The translations under genes and the position numbers were made by a program. From Nitrososphaerota archaeon (GTDB taxonomy: Archaea > Thermoproteota > Nitrososphaeria > Nitrososphaerales > JACPRH01): 64,000 bases of DNA. How positions within the stretch are numbered: the first letter of the stretch is position 1; the number at the start of each line of letters is the position of its first letter. The notes below the pieces were generated by a model. It did not search any database and was not told the DNA's origin. It was given only the letters and a program-made list of their open reading frames with translations. The stretch covers positions 1-64,000 of the forward strand of contig JACPRH010000041.1 in the NCBI GenBank assembly GCA_016190055.1, in the 5' to 3' direction. This document shows positions 9,782 to 19,529 of the stretch, one piece after another.

Positions 9782-11272
9782 ATGGTAAAGGAGACTAAGC
9801 GGAGTAAGAACGAGCAACTAGGCGCCGATGAAAGCAAAGAGATCGTGCCGAATTATTCAATGCTAGCTGCTATAGTGGAATCGTCTCAGGATGCGATTAT
9901 TGGGAAGGATCTGGATGGCATTATCACTAGTTGGAATAAAGGTGCAGAAAAAATCTATGGATATTCTGCGAAGGAGGCGATTGGCAAACCGATAAGCGTC
10001 CTTGTTCCACCTGGACGTCGAGACGAGTTACCTGAAATTATTCAGAAGATCAAGAAAGGCGAAATGATAGACCATTATGAAACGGTCAGAATGACGAAGG
10101 AGGGGAAGAAGATTTATGTCTCACTTACGATTTCTGCGATTAAAGATGCGTCTGGAGAAATTATAGGCGCCTCGACGATTGCTCGTGATATTACTGCGCG
10201 TAGAAAGGTGGATGAGGAGCGTCTCCGTCTAGCCGCCATAGTACAATCGTCACAGGATGCAATCGTCGGGAAGGATCTGAAGGGAATCATCACCAGCTGG
10301 AACCAAGGTGCAGAAAGAGTCTACGGGTATGCAGCGGAAGAAGCGGTTGACAAATCGATAAGCATCCTTCTTCCACCTGGACGTCGAGACGAGTTACCGG
10401 AAATCCTAAGTAAAATCAAGAAAGGCGAAACGATAGACCATTATGAAACGGTCAGAATGACGAAAGATGGGAAGAACATCCATGTCTCACTTACGATTTC
10501 TGCGATTAAAGATGCGTCTGGAGAAATTATAGGCGCCTCGACGATTGCTCGTGATATTACTGCGCGTAGAAAGGTGGATGAGGAGCGTCTCCGTCTAGCC
10601 GCGATCGTCGAATCCTCTGAAGACGCCATCCTCGGTTTGACTCTTGACGGAGTAATCACAAGCTGGAACCTCGGCGCCGAGAAGATGTTCGGCTTTCACG
10701 CTAGCGATGTTATCGGTCACTCCGTCCTCGGGATATATCCTGTCGACCGGCCGGATGAATTGCAGGATATAATCAAAAGAATAAAGAGCGGGCAGCGCAT
10801 CGATCACTTCGAGACGGAGAGGAAGAGGAAGAATGGCACTATCTTCGATGTCTCATTAAGTATTTCTGCAATAAGGGACTCGGTAGGCGACGTTATAGGC
10901 ATCTCCAAGATTATCCGCGATATTTCAGGCCAGAAGCAGGCTTCACAGTATGCTAGAAGCTTAATCGAAGCAAGTCTTGACCCGCTGGTCACCATCAGTA
11001 CTGAAGGCAAAATTACAGACGTTAACGAAGCGACGGTGCAGGTGACTGGTATGCCCCGCAAAAAACTGATCGACAGCGACTTCTCTAACTATTTCATTGA
11101 GCCAGAAAAAGCAAGAGAAGGGTACCGGCAAGTCTTATCAAAAGGTAAGGTGACTGATTACCCGCTTACCATCCAACATATCTCAGGAAAGACTGTGGAC
11201 GTGCTTTACAACGCTACAGTTTACAGGGATAAAAAAAGGAGACGTACTCGGTGTATTCGCTGCGGCTCGTGA
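9782..11272 (+). CDS. Multi-PAS histidine kinase, N-terminal part (frameshifted gene)
   Basis: This is the first part of a long sensor kinase that continues at 11388-13070. The ATG at 9782 is preferred over GTG 9773 because AAGGAAG lies about 8 bp before it. It holds three near-identical PAS domains of the ITSWNKGAEKIYGY type (about residues 25-150, 150-270, 270-390) and one full PAS of a second type (DPLVTISTEGKITDVN). The frame breaks in a run of seven A at 11231-11237. Removing one A restores YRDKKGDVLGVFAAARDIT, the sequence found in every other repeat. Read together, the gene would encode about 1095 residues. The break could be a real mutation, a sequencing error, or transcript slippage. 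Confidence 0.85.
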   Translation: MVKETKRSKNEQLGADESKEIVPNYSMLAAIVESSQDAIIGKDLDGIITSWNKGAEKIYGYSAKEAIGKPISVLVPPGRRDELPEIIQKIKKGEMIDHYETVRMTKEGKKIYVSLTISAIKDASGEIIGASTIARDITARRKVDEERLRLAAIVQSSQDAIVGKDLKGIITSWNQGAERVYGYAAEEAVDKSISILLPPGRRDELPEILSKIKKGETIDHYETVRMTKDGKNIHVSLTISAIKDASGEIIGASTIARDITARRKVDEERLRLAAIVESSEDAILGLTLDGVITSWNLGAEKMFGFHASDVIGHSVLGIYPVDRPDELQDIIKRIKSGQRIDHFETERKRKNGTIFDVSLSISAIRDSVGDVIGISKIIRDISGQKQASQYARSLIEASLDPLVTISTEGKITDVNEATVQVTGMPRKKLIDSDFSNYFIEPEKAREGYRQVLSKGKVTDYPLTIQHISGKTVDVLYNATVYRDKKRRRTRCIRCGS

Positions 11273-11387
11273 TATAACCGCACAAAAGCAGGCTTCACAG
11301 TATGCTAGAAGCTTAATCGAGGTAAGTCTTGACCCGCTGGTCACCATCAGTCCTGAAGGCAAAATTACAGACGTTAACGAAGCGACG

Positions 11388-13070
11388 GTGCAGGTGACTG
11401 GTATGCCCCGCAAAAAACTGATCGACAGCGATTTTTCAAGCTACTTTAGCGATCCAGAGGAAGCGAGGCTTGGATACGAGCAGGCGTTCAAGGAAGGATC
11501 CGTTAAAGACTATCCGTTAGCTATTCTTCATGTCTCGGGGGGTGTGACCCACGTGCTGTACAACGCAACGGTATACAGGGGTGCAGATGGAAAAGTCCTC
11601 GGTGTCTTTGCTGCTGCACGAGACGTCACCGAACGGAAGAAAGTCGAGGATCAGCTGCACGCTACCTCCGCGTATGCGCGCAGTCTTATCGAAGCAAGTC
11701 TTGACCCGCTGGTCACCATCAGTCCTGAAGGCAAAATTACAGACGTTAACCATTCAACTGAACTAATCACCGGTGTCTCCCGAGAGTGGCTGATTGGAAC
11801 TGACTTCTCAAACTACTTCATGGAGCCAAGGAAGGCTCGGGAGGGATACCGCAAGGCATTCAAGGAAGGATACGTGAAGGATTTCCCTCTTGCAATCCGC
11901 CATTCCTCCGGACGTATTACAGATGTACTTTACAACGCAACCGTATACCGCGATGCTGTTGGTAAGGTAAGAGGAGTCTTTGCTGCTGCGCGTGATGTAA
12001 CTGAAAGCAGGAAAGCATCTCAATATGCCAGAAGCTTGATAGAAGCAAGTCTTGACCCGCTGGTCACAATTAGCCCCGATGGAAAGATTACTGACGTTAA
12101 TGAGGCGACGGTGCGGGTGACCGGGGTACCTAGGCAACAACTCATAGGTGCTGACTTCTCGAACTATTTCTCTGAACCAGAAAAGGCTCGCGAGGGATAC
12201 CAGCGCGTCTTTAAGGAAGGCTTCGTCAAGGACTATCCGCTCAGCATTAGGTCAACTGGTGGAACCCTGACCGACGTATTATACAACGCATCCGTATACA
12301 GAGACGATAAAGGAAACGTGCTTGGCGTATTCGCCGCGGCACGTGACGTTAACGTCCAGAGGAAGGCATCCCAACAGCTGGAGGCTTCTAACAAGGAATT
12401 GGAGGCTTTCACATATTCAGTATCACACGATCTCCGCACTCCGCTGCGAGCGATCGATAGCTTCTCGAAGATACTCGTAGATGAAAACTCGGAAAATCTT
12501 GACAATGAGGGCAAACGGATAATTTCGATCATCCGGAAGAACGCACAGCAAATGGGAAAACTAATCGACGATCTGCTGGCTCTATCTCGTCTGGGGCGCA
12601 CAGAGATGAAGATCCAAGATATTGAAATGGAGGATATGATAAACGACGTATACAAAGAATTAAAGCAAAACAGCTCAGGGCGAGAGGTAAAGTTCACAGT
12701 CCATAAGTTACCCAGCGTGAGGGTGGATCCTAATTTATTCCGACAGGTTTGGACAAATCTCTTATCCAACGCCTTGAAATTCACATCGAAAAAAGACCAC
12801 GCAAGGATCGAAGTTGGATCCATCCGCGATAAAGGTCAAAATGTCTTCTACGTTAAAGACAACGGAGTTGGCTTCAGCATGGAGTATGCGAATAAGCTGT
12901 TCCAAGTCTTTGAAAGGTTACACATAGATGAGGAATATGAAGGCAGCGGAGTTGGTCTTGCGATTGTTCACCGGATCGTCACGCGACACGGAGGAAAAGT
13001 ATGGGCTGAAGCGAAGATTGACGAGGGCGCGACCTTTTACTTTGAGTTACCGCCTGAGAGGAACTCTTAA
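11388..13070 (+). CDS. Multi-PAS histidine kinase, C-terminal part with kinase core
   Basis: The distal part of the gene that begins at 9782. In-frame sequence extends upstream of the formal GTG at 11388 to the frameshift at 11237. It carries three further PAS domains of the DPLVTIS type, then a HisKA domain (SVSHDLRTPLRAIDSF, phospho-acceptor His) and a HATPase domain (NLLSNALKFT, DNGVGFSMEYANKLF, GSGVGLAIVHRIV). The kinase core resembles phytochrome-like or bacteriophytochrome-type kinases. A response regulator follows closely. Alone it would lack the first sensory repeats but keep the catalytic core. Confidence 0.85.
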   Translation: MQVTGMPRKKLIDSDFSSYFSDPEEARLGYEQAFKEGSVKDYPLAILHVSGGVTHVLYNATVYRGADGKVLGVFAAARDVTERKKVEDQLHATSAYARSLIEASLDPLVTISPEGKITDVNHSTELITGVSREWLIGTDFSNYFMEPRKAREGYRKAFKEGYVKDFPLAIRHSSGRITDVLYNATVYRDAVGKVRGVFAAARDVTESRKASQYARSLIEASLDPLVTISPDGKITDVNEATVRVTGVPRQQLIGADFSNYFSEPEKAREGYQRVFKEGFVKDYPLSIRSTGGTLTDVLYNASVYRDDKGNVLGVFAAARDVNVQRKASQQLEASNKELEAFTYSVSHDLRTPLRAIDSFSKILVDENSENLDNEGKRIISIIRKNAQQMGKLIDDLLALSRLGRTEMKIQDIEMEDMINDVYKELKQNSSGREVKFTVHKLPSVRVDPNLFRQVWTNLLSNALKFTSKKDHARIEVGSIRDKGQNVFYVKDNGVGFSMEYANKLFQVFERLHIDEEYEGSGVGLAIVHRIVTRHGGKVWAEAKIDEGATFYFELPPERNS

Positions 13071-13092
13071 GATGTAATGAGCGTTGACAGGT

Positions 13093-13524
13093 ATGGCCGC
13101 TGAACTTCTTCTAGTCGAAGACAATCGGAACGATATGGAACTAACACTGCGCGCGCTGAAAAGTGTCAACATAGTCAACCAAGTGCATGCAGTAAGAGAT
13201 GGCAAGGAAGCACTGGATTATCTCTTCAACATAGATGACCATGGAGATGAATGTGTTAAGAACTGCCCTAAGGTAATAATGCTCGATTTGAAGATTCCAA
13301 GAATCAGCGGTATTGATGTGCTAAAAAAAATAAAATCAAATGTACGGACAAAGAGCATTCCGATCGTGATCGTTACATCCTCTAATCAGACCGACGACGT
13401 CAATCAGTGCTACGCAATAGGTGCGAACAGTTACATTGTGAAGCCTCTTAATCTAGAAGATTTCATGTCGTCAATTTCTAAAGCAGGTGCATACTGGCTT
13501 TTTATCAATCATCTATCCGGATAA
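13093..13524 (+). CDS. Rcp1-like response regulator receiver protein
   Basis: A receiver of about 143 residues. The ATG at 13093 is favoured over TTG 13084 because the domain starts directly after it (ELLLVEDNRNDMELT). The phospho-acceptor Asp is in VIMLDLKIPRISG. The insert after the second helix (YLFNIDDHGDE) and the IVTSSNQTDDV segment are typical of the Rcp/CheY-like group that partners phytochrome-type kinases. It sits between two histidine kinases in the same direction and is probably phosphorylated by one or both. Confidence 0.92.
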   Translation: MAAELLLVEDNRNDMELTLRALKSVNIVNQVHAVRDGKEALDYLFNIDDHGDECVKNCPKVIMLDLKIPRISGIDVLKKIKSNVRTKSIPIVIVTSSNQTDDVNQCYAIGANSYIVKPLNLEDFMSSISKAGAYWLFINHLSG

Positions 13525-13547
13525 AATGCTGAAAAGGGCTGTCTGAG

Positions 13548-16500
13548 ATGACCCAATTTAAGGTGCTGATTCTCGAAGACAGCCCTGAAGATTTTGAGCT
13601 ACTTCAGCGTAGATTAGGCAAAACCGGCTTGGATCTGAACCTGAAGCAGGTGGTCACCAAAGCGGAATATATCGACAGCCTCCAAAATTTTGCCCCAGAT
13701 ATCATTATTTCTGATTATAAATTGCCTGAGATTGATGGGCTTTCAGCTCTGTCTCTTGCAAAAAAATATAATCCAAATATTCCGTTCATTATGGTCTCTG
13801 GAGTAATCGACGATAGCTTTGCGTCAGAAACGCTCAAAGCAGGAGTATCGGACTATATCCTCAAGGACAGACCTGAGCGTCTTGGATCCGCGGTGCAACG
13901 TATGTTGCTCGAGCCTGAGCGTATTGCCCGCGAAGCGTCAAAGAAGGGTAAAGCCGAAACCTCAATGCTACTTGAGGCCACCCAATCAGTCTTAAGGTAT
14001 CAGGAATTCGCGGATACCGCCAGATCCATAAATGATTCCTGCCGGAAATTAATTGGAGCCACGGGGGGATACGTTGCTCTGTTAAGTGAGGACGAAACCC
14101 GAGATAAAATTCTCTTCTTGGACACTGGTGGACTACCCAACAAGCCTGATTCTTCAGGCTCAACTCCCATAAGGGGGCTGCACGCGGAAGCATATCGTAC
14201 CGGTAAAACAGTGTATCATAATGAGTCGTCCAAAAGCGGATCGACAAAATTGCTGCTTGGAAGAGACGGCGGCTTTGCCAATATCCTATTCGCCCCGCTT
14301 AAAATTGATGGAAAAGCTGTCGGGTTACTCAGCCTTGTTAACAAGCCAAGCGGTTTCACCGATGAAGATGCTCGAATAGCTTCCGCCTTCGCTGAGATTG
14401 CGGCGGTCGCTCTTCGCAACAGCGAGCTATTGAAATCGGCGAAGGAGAACGAACAGAAATTCCTCGCAATTTTTAACAATAAACTACACGGATTGGTGCT
14501 TGGCAGAGTAGTCACTGATGAAAAAAATCAGCCTATTGATTATATTCTTCTTGAAGTCAATGACGCTTTCGAGAAAATCACAGGCCTAAGAAAAGAGAAC
14601 ATTATATGCAAGACTGCTACGGAGGCGATACCAGGATTCGGCAAGGCCATTCTAAAGATTTATGGCAGCGCAGTGATGAAAGGGGAAGAGACCAGTTTTG
14701 AGCATTTCGAACCAACGTCGAAGCGTTGGTATTCAGTCAACCTATATAGCAATGAGAAATACGATTTCATCTCGATCTTTTCAGACATCACTAAGCGCAA
14801 GCGAGCAGAACAACAATTAACGCTCCAAGCGAATATTATATCTCAGGCGAGTGATGCTATCCTAGGCTTTGACAATAACCACCTAATAACCTACTTTAAC
14901 GAATCTGCAGAAAGGCTGTTTGAAATCAAGGCGAGCGAAGTTCTAGGGCGGCTCCTGACAGAAGCGCACGTATACCTCTGGAAAAAAGCAGCAGCAGCAG
15001 AAGAAGAAGAAGAAGAAGAAGAAGCCTTCAAGAACTATCTGGCGCGAGCGGGCCTGTGGCGTGGAAGGAATACTTATGTCAAGAGAAGCGGCGAGATAAT
15101 GCATGTTGAGACGTCTATCTCTGTAGTCAAGGACGCCGCTGGGGATCGTGCGGGTTATGTTGCCGCCATCCGCGATATTACCGATCAAGTGAACGCGGAA
15201 GACGAACGTAAGCAGGTTGAGGAAGCTTTGCGCAAAGCGCGCGATGAGTTAGAGATACGTGTTCAGGAGCGAACTGCAGAACTAACGAAGGTCAATAAGG
15301 CACTCAGGGCAGAGATCGTCGAGCGTAGGCGGATGGAGAAGTCTCTGAGGGAGAGTGAGGAACAGTATCGTAGACTCATTGACACGGCTCAGGAGGGCGT
15401 ATGGGTGGTTGACACGGAAGCAAAGACCACGTATGTGAATCAGAGGATGGCTGAGATGCTCGGTTATACCCGAGAAGAGCTTGTTGGCCGCTCCTCCATC
15501 GATATGCTTGATTCTTCTGATAGGGCAGGGGCGAAGAGACGGTGGAGAAAAGGTAAAGAAGATCTCAAAGTTGTTTCCGATATCCACTATCGCCGGAAAG
15601 ATGGTTCTGACCTCTGGGCGATTGTATCTACCAGCCAGCTCTTAGACGAGAAAGGCAACTTCATCGGCATATTAGGTATGTTTACAGACATCACAGAACG
15701 TAAACAGGCTGAAGAGAAGATACGGGAGCAGGCAGCACTGCTCGATAAATCTCATGACGCTGTTCTTGTTCGGGACTTGGAAAACCGTATTCTATACTGG
15801 AACAGGGGCGCCGAACATCAGTACGGTTGGAACGCAAACGAAGCTGTAGGCATAAATGCAGACCATCTCATATACAAAAAACCATCTGTATCCAGCGAGG
15901 CTAGAAAGAGTGTTTTGGAGATAGGAGAGTGGAACGGTGAACTGCACCAAGTAACCCGAGATGGGCAAGAAATTATCGTGGAGAGCCGCTGGACACTTGT
16001 ACGCGATGATGAGGGCAAGCCAAAATCGATACTTATCATCAATACGGACATCACCGAGAAGAAGAAGCTTGAAGCGCGGCTACTTCGTTCTCAAAGACTG
16101 GAAAGTGTAGGTATGCTTGCCAATGGTATAGCTCACGACCTCAACAACGTTCTCTCACCCATAATGATTTCACTGGAACTACTCCGGGACGAGGTGAAGG
16201 CAGATGGTGAAGGGCAGAAAACGATTGACCTGCTCGAGAAGAGCAGTGAGAGAGCGGCCAACCTCGTAAAGCAGATCCAGTCATTCACACTGGGTGCTGA
16301 GGGTGAACACGAAGCCCTGCAAATATCACATATAATTTCTGAAGTGGGACAAATAATGCGAGAAACATTTCCTCGAAACATTGAGATCAAGACTGACGCA
16401 GCAAAGAAGCCCTCAACCATCCTAGGAGACTCGACGCAGCTGCACCAAGTCTTGATGAACCTATGTGTGAATGCGCGAGACGCAATGATGCCTGACGGAG

Positions 16501-17255
16501 GCATCCTGAGCATCTCCGCTGAAAACTTCAACGTCGACGAGAACTATGCTAGAGCGAATATCGAAGCTAAAGTCGGACAATATGTAGTGATCACCGTCTC
16601 CGACACTGGAACAGGCATCCCCCAAGAGATACAGGAAAGGATGTTCGAGCCCTTCTTCACCACCAAACAGTTCGGGAAAGGCACCGGCCTCGGCCTCTCA
16701 ACAGCCCTCTCAATAGTAAAGGGTCACGGCGGCTTCATGAATGCGTACAGCGAAGTCGGGAACGGATCGTCATTCAAAGTCTACCTGCCCGCAATTGAGA
16801 CCGGTAAAACACAAGAGACAACGGAGGAACTAAAGATACCTTCAGGAAATAATGAAACAGTCTTAGTTGTAGAGGATGAAACCTCAATCCGTGAAATAAC
16901 AAAATCAACACTGCAAAAATATGGGTACAACGTACTCACAGCTAGCGACGGAGTAGAAGCAGTAGCCACGTACACGAAGAATAGAGGCAAAATCAACGTC
17001 GTACTCATGGATCTAATGATGCCATCAATGGATGGAGAGGCCAGCATCAAAGCACTGCGCAAGATGAATCCAAAAGTAAAGATCATCGCAGTCAGCGGAC
17101 TGGTGGAGAAGGATAGAAACGCATACGTCAGAGACACTGTGCAAGCATTGCTACCAAAACCGTATACAGCCGAGAAACTGCTCAGGACACTACACGAAGC
17201 AATGAACAAAGAACAATCGAAGCATCTTGAAGCGGCTCGGGTTCTGCCCAAATAG
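13548..17255 (+). CDS. Hybrid histidine kinase: REC-GAF-PAS(4)-HisKA-HATPase-REC
   Basis: A 1235-residue cytosolic hybrid kinase. The order is an N-terminal receiver (Asp56 in [13 protein letters not shown]), a GAF domain (about 145-300), PAS domains (about 300-420, 420-550, 600-725, 725-845), HisKA with the phospho-His near 863 ([12 protein letters not shown]), HATPase ([19 protein letters not shown]), and a C-terminal receiver (Asp1155 in [13 protein letters not shown]). One PAS loop contains a triplet-repeat run coding for four Ala and about eight Glu (14988-15025). This layout implies a phosphorelay with feedback from both receivers. It follows the response regulator by 23 bp. Confidence 0.93.
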   Translation: MTQFKVLILEDSPEDFELLQRRLGKTGLDLNLKQVVTKAEYIDSLQNFAPDIIISDYKLPEIDGLSALSLAKKYNPNIPFIMVSGVIDDSFASETLKAGVSDYILKDRPERLGSAVQRMLLEPERIAREASKKGKAETSMLLEATQSVLRYQEFADTARSINDSCRKLIGATGGYVALLSEDETRDKILFLDTGGLPNKPDSSGSTPIRGLHAEAYRTGKTVYHNESSKSGSTKLLLGRDGGFANILFAPLKIDGKAVGLLSLVNKPSGFTDEDARIASAFAEIAAVALRNSELLKSAKENEQKFLAIFNNKLHGLVLGRVVTDEKNQPIDYILLEVNDAFEKITGLRKENIICKTATEAIPGFGKAILKIYGSAVMKGEETSFEHFEPTSKRWYSVNLYSNEKYDFISIFSDITKRKRAEQQLTLQANIISQASDAILGFDNNHLITYFNESAERLFEIKASEVLGRLLTEAHVYLWKKAAAAEEEEEEEEAFKNYLARAGLWRGRNTYVKRSGEIMHVETSISVVKDAAGDRAGYVAAIRDITDQVNAEDERKQVEEALRKARDELEIRVQERTAELTKVNKALRAEIVERRRMEKSLRESEEQYRRLIDTAQEGVWVVDTEAKTTYVNQRMAEMLGYTREELVGRSSIDMLDSSDRAGAKRRWRKGKEDLKVVSDIHYRRKDGSDLWAIVSTSQLLDEKGNFIGILGMFTDITERKQAEEKIREQAALLDKSHDAVLVRDLENRILYWNRGAEHQYGWNANEAVGINADHLIYKKPSVSSEARKSVLEIGEWNGELHQVTRDGQEIIVESRWTLVRDDEGKPKSILIINTDITEKKKLEARLLRSQRLESVGMLANGIAHDLNNVLSPIMISLELLRDEVKADGEGQKTIDLLEKSSERAANLVKQIQSFTLGAEGEHEALQISHIISEVGQIMRETFPRNIEIKTDAAKKPSTILGDSTQLHQVLMNLCVNARDAMMPDGGILSISAENFNVDENYARANIEAKVGQYVVITVSDTGTGIPQEIQERMFEPFFTTKQFGKGTGLGLSTALSIVKGHGGFMNAYSEVGNGSSFKVYLPAIETGKTQETTEELKIPSGNNETVLVVEDETSIREITKSTLQKYGYNVLTASDGVEAVATYTKNRGKINVVLMDLMMPSMDGEASIKALRKMNPKVKIIAVSGLVEKDRNAYVRDTVQALLPKPYTAEKLLRTLHEAMNKEQSKHLEAARVLPK
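14988..15025 (+). repeat. In-frame GCA/GAA triplet microsatellite
   Basis: Four GCA codons are followed by eight GAA codons inside a PAS domain of the hybrid kinase. The run keeps the frame and adds an Ala/Glu tract to a surface loop, so its length may vary between strains by slippage. Confidence 0.85.
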
Positions 17256-17576
17256 ATAAGCAGAGGATATCCCATATTCTTCTCAAACTTGTCGCACTCG
17301 TTACGTAAGCCTATGATGATAGTTTACTTTCAATTACTGAAACGCTTTCGTGTAGAAGGTGGCGCGGTCCCTTTTTCTCAAAATAATATGTGGGTACGTG
17401 CAGAACTTGATATTGATGAAGAAGACCTGAAACAACCAGAATCGGCTACATAGGCTTCGCGGCCAAATTAAGGTGCAACCAAACATTAGTCTCGACAAAC
17501 TTATCACCAAGACACTGAACAGACAGACAAAGCCACCAGTTGGAATATACTGAACTCATATCGCAATACTTTTTCT
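17256..17576. other. Intergenic region, no gene seen
   Basis: The 320 bp between the hybrid kinase and the decayed IS contain no credible frame or RNA gene. They probably hold the transcript end of the kinase operon and sequence damaged by the insertion. Confidence 0.4.
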
Positions 17577-18337
17577 GGCGCTGTAAACTTAACGTGGTTT
17601 TGTCTGTAGTGTAGAGTGTCTTTTCTTCTGCTGTGTATATCGAACGGGACGGTGTTCTCCCTCCTTGTTATGTTGAGATTCGAAGGGGGAGGACATCCAC
17701 CGTCCCAAGCTGTATTGTACGGTCTCTGCCTAATTTTTTGGGTTTGAGTTTCAGAGGCGTATCGTATGCGCTGGATCCGTTCGTCAGGAGGAGCCTTATG
17801 GCTGTATGTGTGGAAGTGGGTTCAGTGGTGTGAGCCTCACAGGGTATTCGATGTGGGGAGGGTGCAGGTCTTTCTGGTGGATGAGACGTACGTGAAGATA
17901 GGCGCATCTGAAGCGTGGGTATGGGTTGCTGTCGAGCCTGTGCACAGGTACATTTTGGGCGTCTATCTCTCAAGGCATCAGAACATCCTCGTTGCAGAGC
18001 TCTTCCTGAAGAGTTTGGTGGAGAAGTATGGTAAGCATCCAGTCTACTCGGGTGAAGGCACATGGTATCCTGAGGCTTGCAGGACGCTGGAATTGGGCAT
18101 CGATTACATTCTGATTATTCGAAGAGCCTGATGGAACGAGCTAACCAGTACCTCTAGGACAGGATAGAGGAGTTCGACGATTACTAACTATCCCTGCATG
18201 AAGAACGAGTGCGACCTGGCCCATGTCAAAAACTGGCTCAACCTCTTCCTCGACATCCACTACACAAGGAGGAAACACCTGAGGTTTGGAGAACTGACTA
18301 AATTCTAGGAGGTGATACCGCTAAAGTTTACAGCGCC
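17577..18337. mobile_element. Decayed IS6-like insertion sequence (copy B)
   Basis: Perfect 14-bp inverted ends, GGCGCTGTAAACTT at 17577-17590 and its complement at 18324-18337, bound 761 bp. These ends resemble those of copy A at 8851-9577. The interior encodes a related DDE transposase on the plus strand, broken by stops and frame changes. No target duplication is evident. Confidence 0.82.
17766..18131 (+). pseudogene. IS6-like DDE transposase remnant (copy B)
   Basis: The readable part contains VFLVDETYVKIGASEAWVW with the first catalytic Asp and a central core ending in WYPEAC. The second Asp appears replaced (VYSGEGTWYPEAC here, SDGATVYPEAC in copy A). Past 18131 the homologous MERANQYL...DRIEEFDDY segment continues but with in-frame stops. 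The upstream 17600-17765 part is in another frame. The gene is not functional. Confidence 0.78.
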
Positions 18338-18406
18338 GACGCGATACCTAACCCGTAAGGGAAACTCTTTCAAACACCCACACGCCCAAACAAAGCGAGC
18401 AGATAC

Positions 18407-19459
18407 ATGGCAGAGCCCACAACGACCGACAGTACCGCTACTAGTACCGCCGTCTGTATATCTCACAGAAAAGATGTGGATGGCTTATCATCAGCCGCCC
18501 TAGTCAAGATGGCTACTGGTGCAGAAATCATCTTAGCCGACTACGGCGACCTCGTGAAGACGCTGAGCGAAGTAAACGGCTGCGGTCATCTCTATATTTG
18601 CGATCTAGGCATGAACGAGCATCTTGCAGCGCCCTTTGTTAAAGAGCTCGAACGAATCCGCACGTTCGCAACTATACACTACATCGATCACCATCCGCTC
18701 GACCCTAAAGTGAAAGACACGCTTACAAGTCTAGGCGTCGACCTGACCCACTCACAGGAAGAATGCACCTCTGTCCTAACCTACACCAAATTCAAGGATC
18801 AACTGAAACGCGGAGCCGCCATCATCGCCGCCTACGGCGCCATTACCGACTACGCGGATGATCAGCCGACCGCCAAGAAAATTATAGCGCTTTACGACCG
18901 GCAGTTCGTCCTACTTGAAGCCACTATGCTAACCTATGCCCTAATCGGCGCGGCCGCTGTCACTGACGAGTATGATTTTCGAAACCGGATTGTCATAGAT
19001 CTCTCCGAAACCAAGTTTCCGCATCAGATTAACGGAGTGACTGAGGCTATGCGGAATGGACTTGAAGCCACGGCCAATCTTATGCTTGAAGTAGCTGAGA
19101 AGGGAGTGAAAGGCAATAAGACCGCCCACATGGAGGTAACAGAAGGATCAACAGGGACCGTTGCTAACCTCTTAGTCGGAACATTTGAGGTTCCAGTAGG
19201 TATTGCATATCGATACATGAAGGACGAAGACGTGTACGAAGTATCGCTTAGAGGCTCATATGATGCACCGTATGATCTTGGTAAAATTGTGTCTCAGGTT
19301 ACGGGAATGATAGGTGGCTCAGGTGGAGGACACAAAAAAGCTTCAGGCGCCAGAATACCCTCCGGTCTTCTAAAGGACTTTCTTGACCTAGTCGAATTCG
19401 AGATTGACAAAGTCACTGCGCCAGATCACCGTGGCTTCGCTCGACTATCAACACCCTAG
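18407..19459 (+). CDS. DHH-family phosphoesterase (RecJ/NrnA-like)
   Basis: A 350-residue protein of the DHH superfamily. Motif I is ISHRKDVDGLSSAAL, motif II CDLGMN, and motif III HYIDHHPLD, the DHH signature with its Mn-binding residues. The C-terminal DHHA1-type region has GGSGGGHKKASGA for substrate binding. Archaeal members are predicted 5'-3' single-strand exonucleases or oligonucleotide/cyclic-dinucleotide phosphodiesterases; sequence alone does not separate these. It starts 70 bp after a decayed IS and stands alone. Confidence 0.88.
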   Translation: MAEPTTTDSTATSTAVCISHRKDVDGLSSAALVKMATGAEIILADYGDLVKTLSEVNGCGHLYICDLGMNEHLAAPFVKELERIRTFATIHYIDHHPLDPKVKDTLTSLGVDLTHSQEECTSVLTYTKFKDQLKRGAAIIAAYGAITDYADDQPTAKKIIALYDRQFVLLEATMLTYALIGAAAVTDEYDFRNRIVIDLSETKFPHQINGVTEAMRNGLEATANLMLEVAEKGVKGNKTAHMEVTEGSTGTVANLLVGTFEVPVGIAYRYMKDEDVYEVSLRGSYDAPYDLGKIVSQVTGMIGGSGGGHKKASGARIPSGLLKDFLDLVEFEIDKVTAPDHRGFARLSTP

Positions 19460-19529
19460 GCATAACTGACTCACTAAGCCTTATGCTCCTTATCCGCACT
19501 CTAGTTGCTTCTAGATACCTAACGATTAG

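Noticed and set aside
11231-11237. Programmed ribosomal frameshift at A AAA AAG
   Set aside because: Restoring the frame needs a +1 skip rather than the usual -1 slip, and no stimulatory structure is evident; mutation or sequencing error is simpler.
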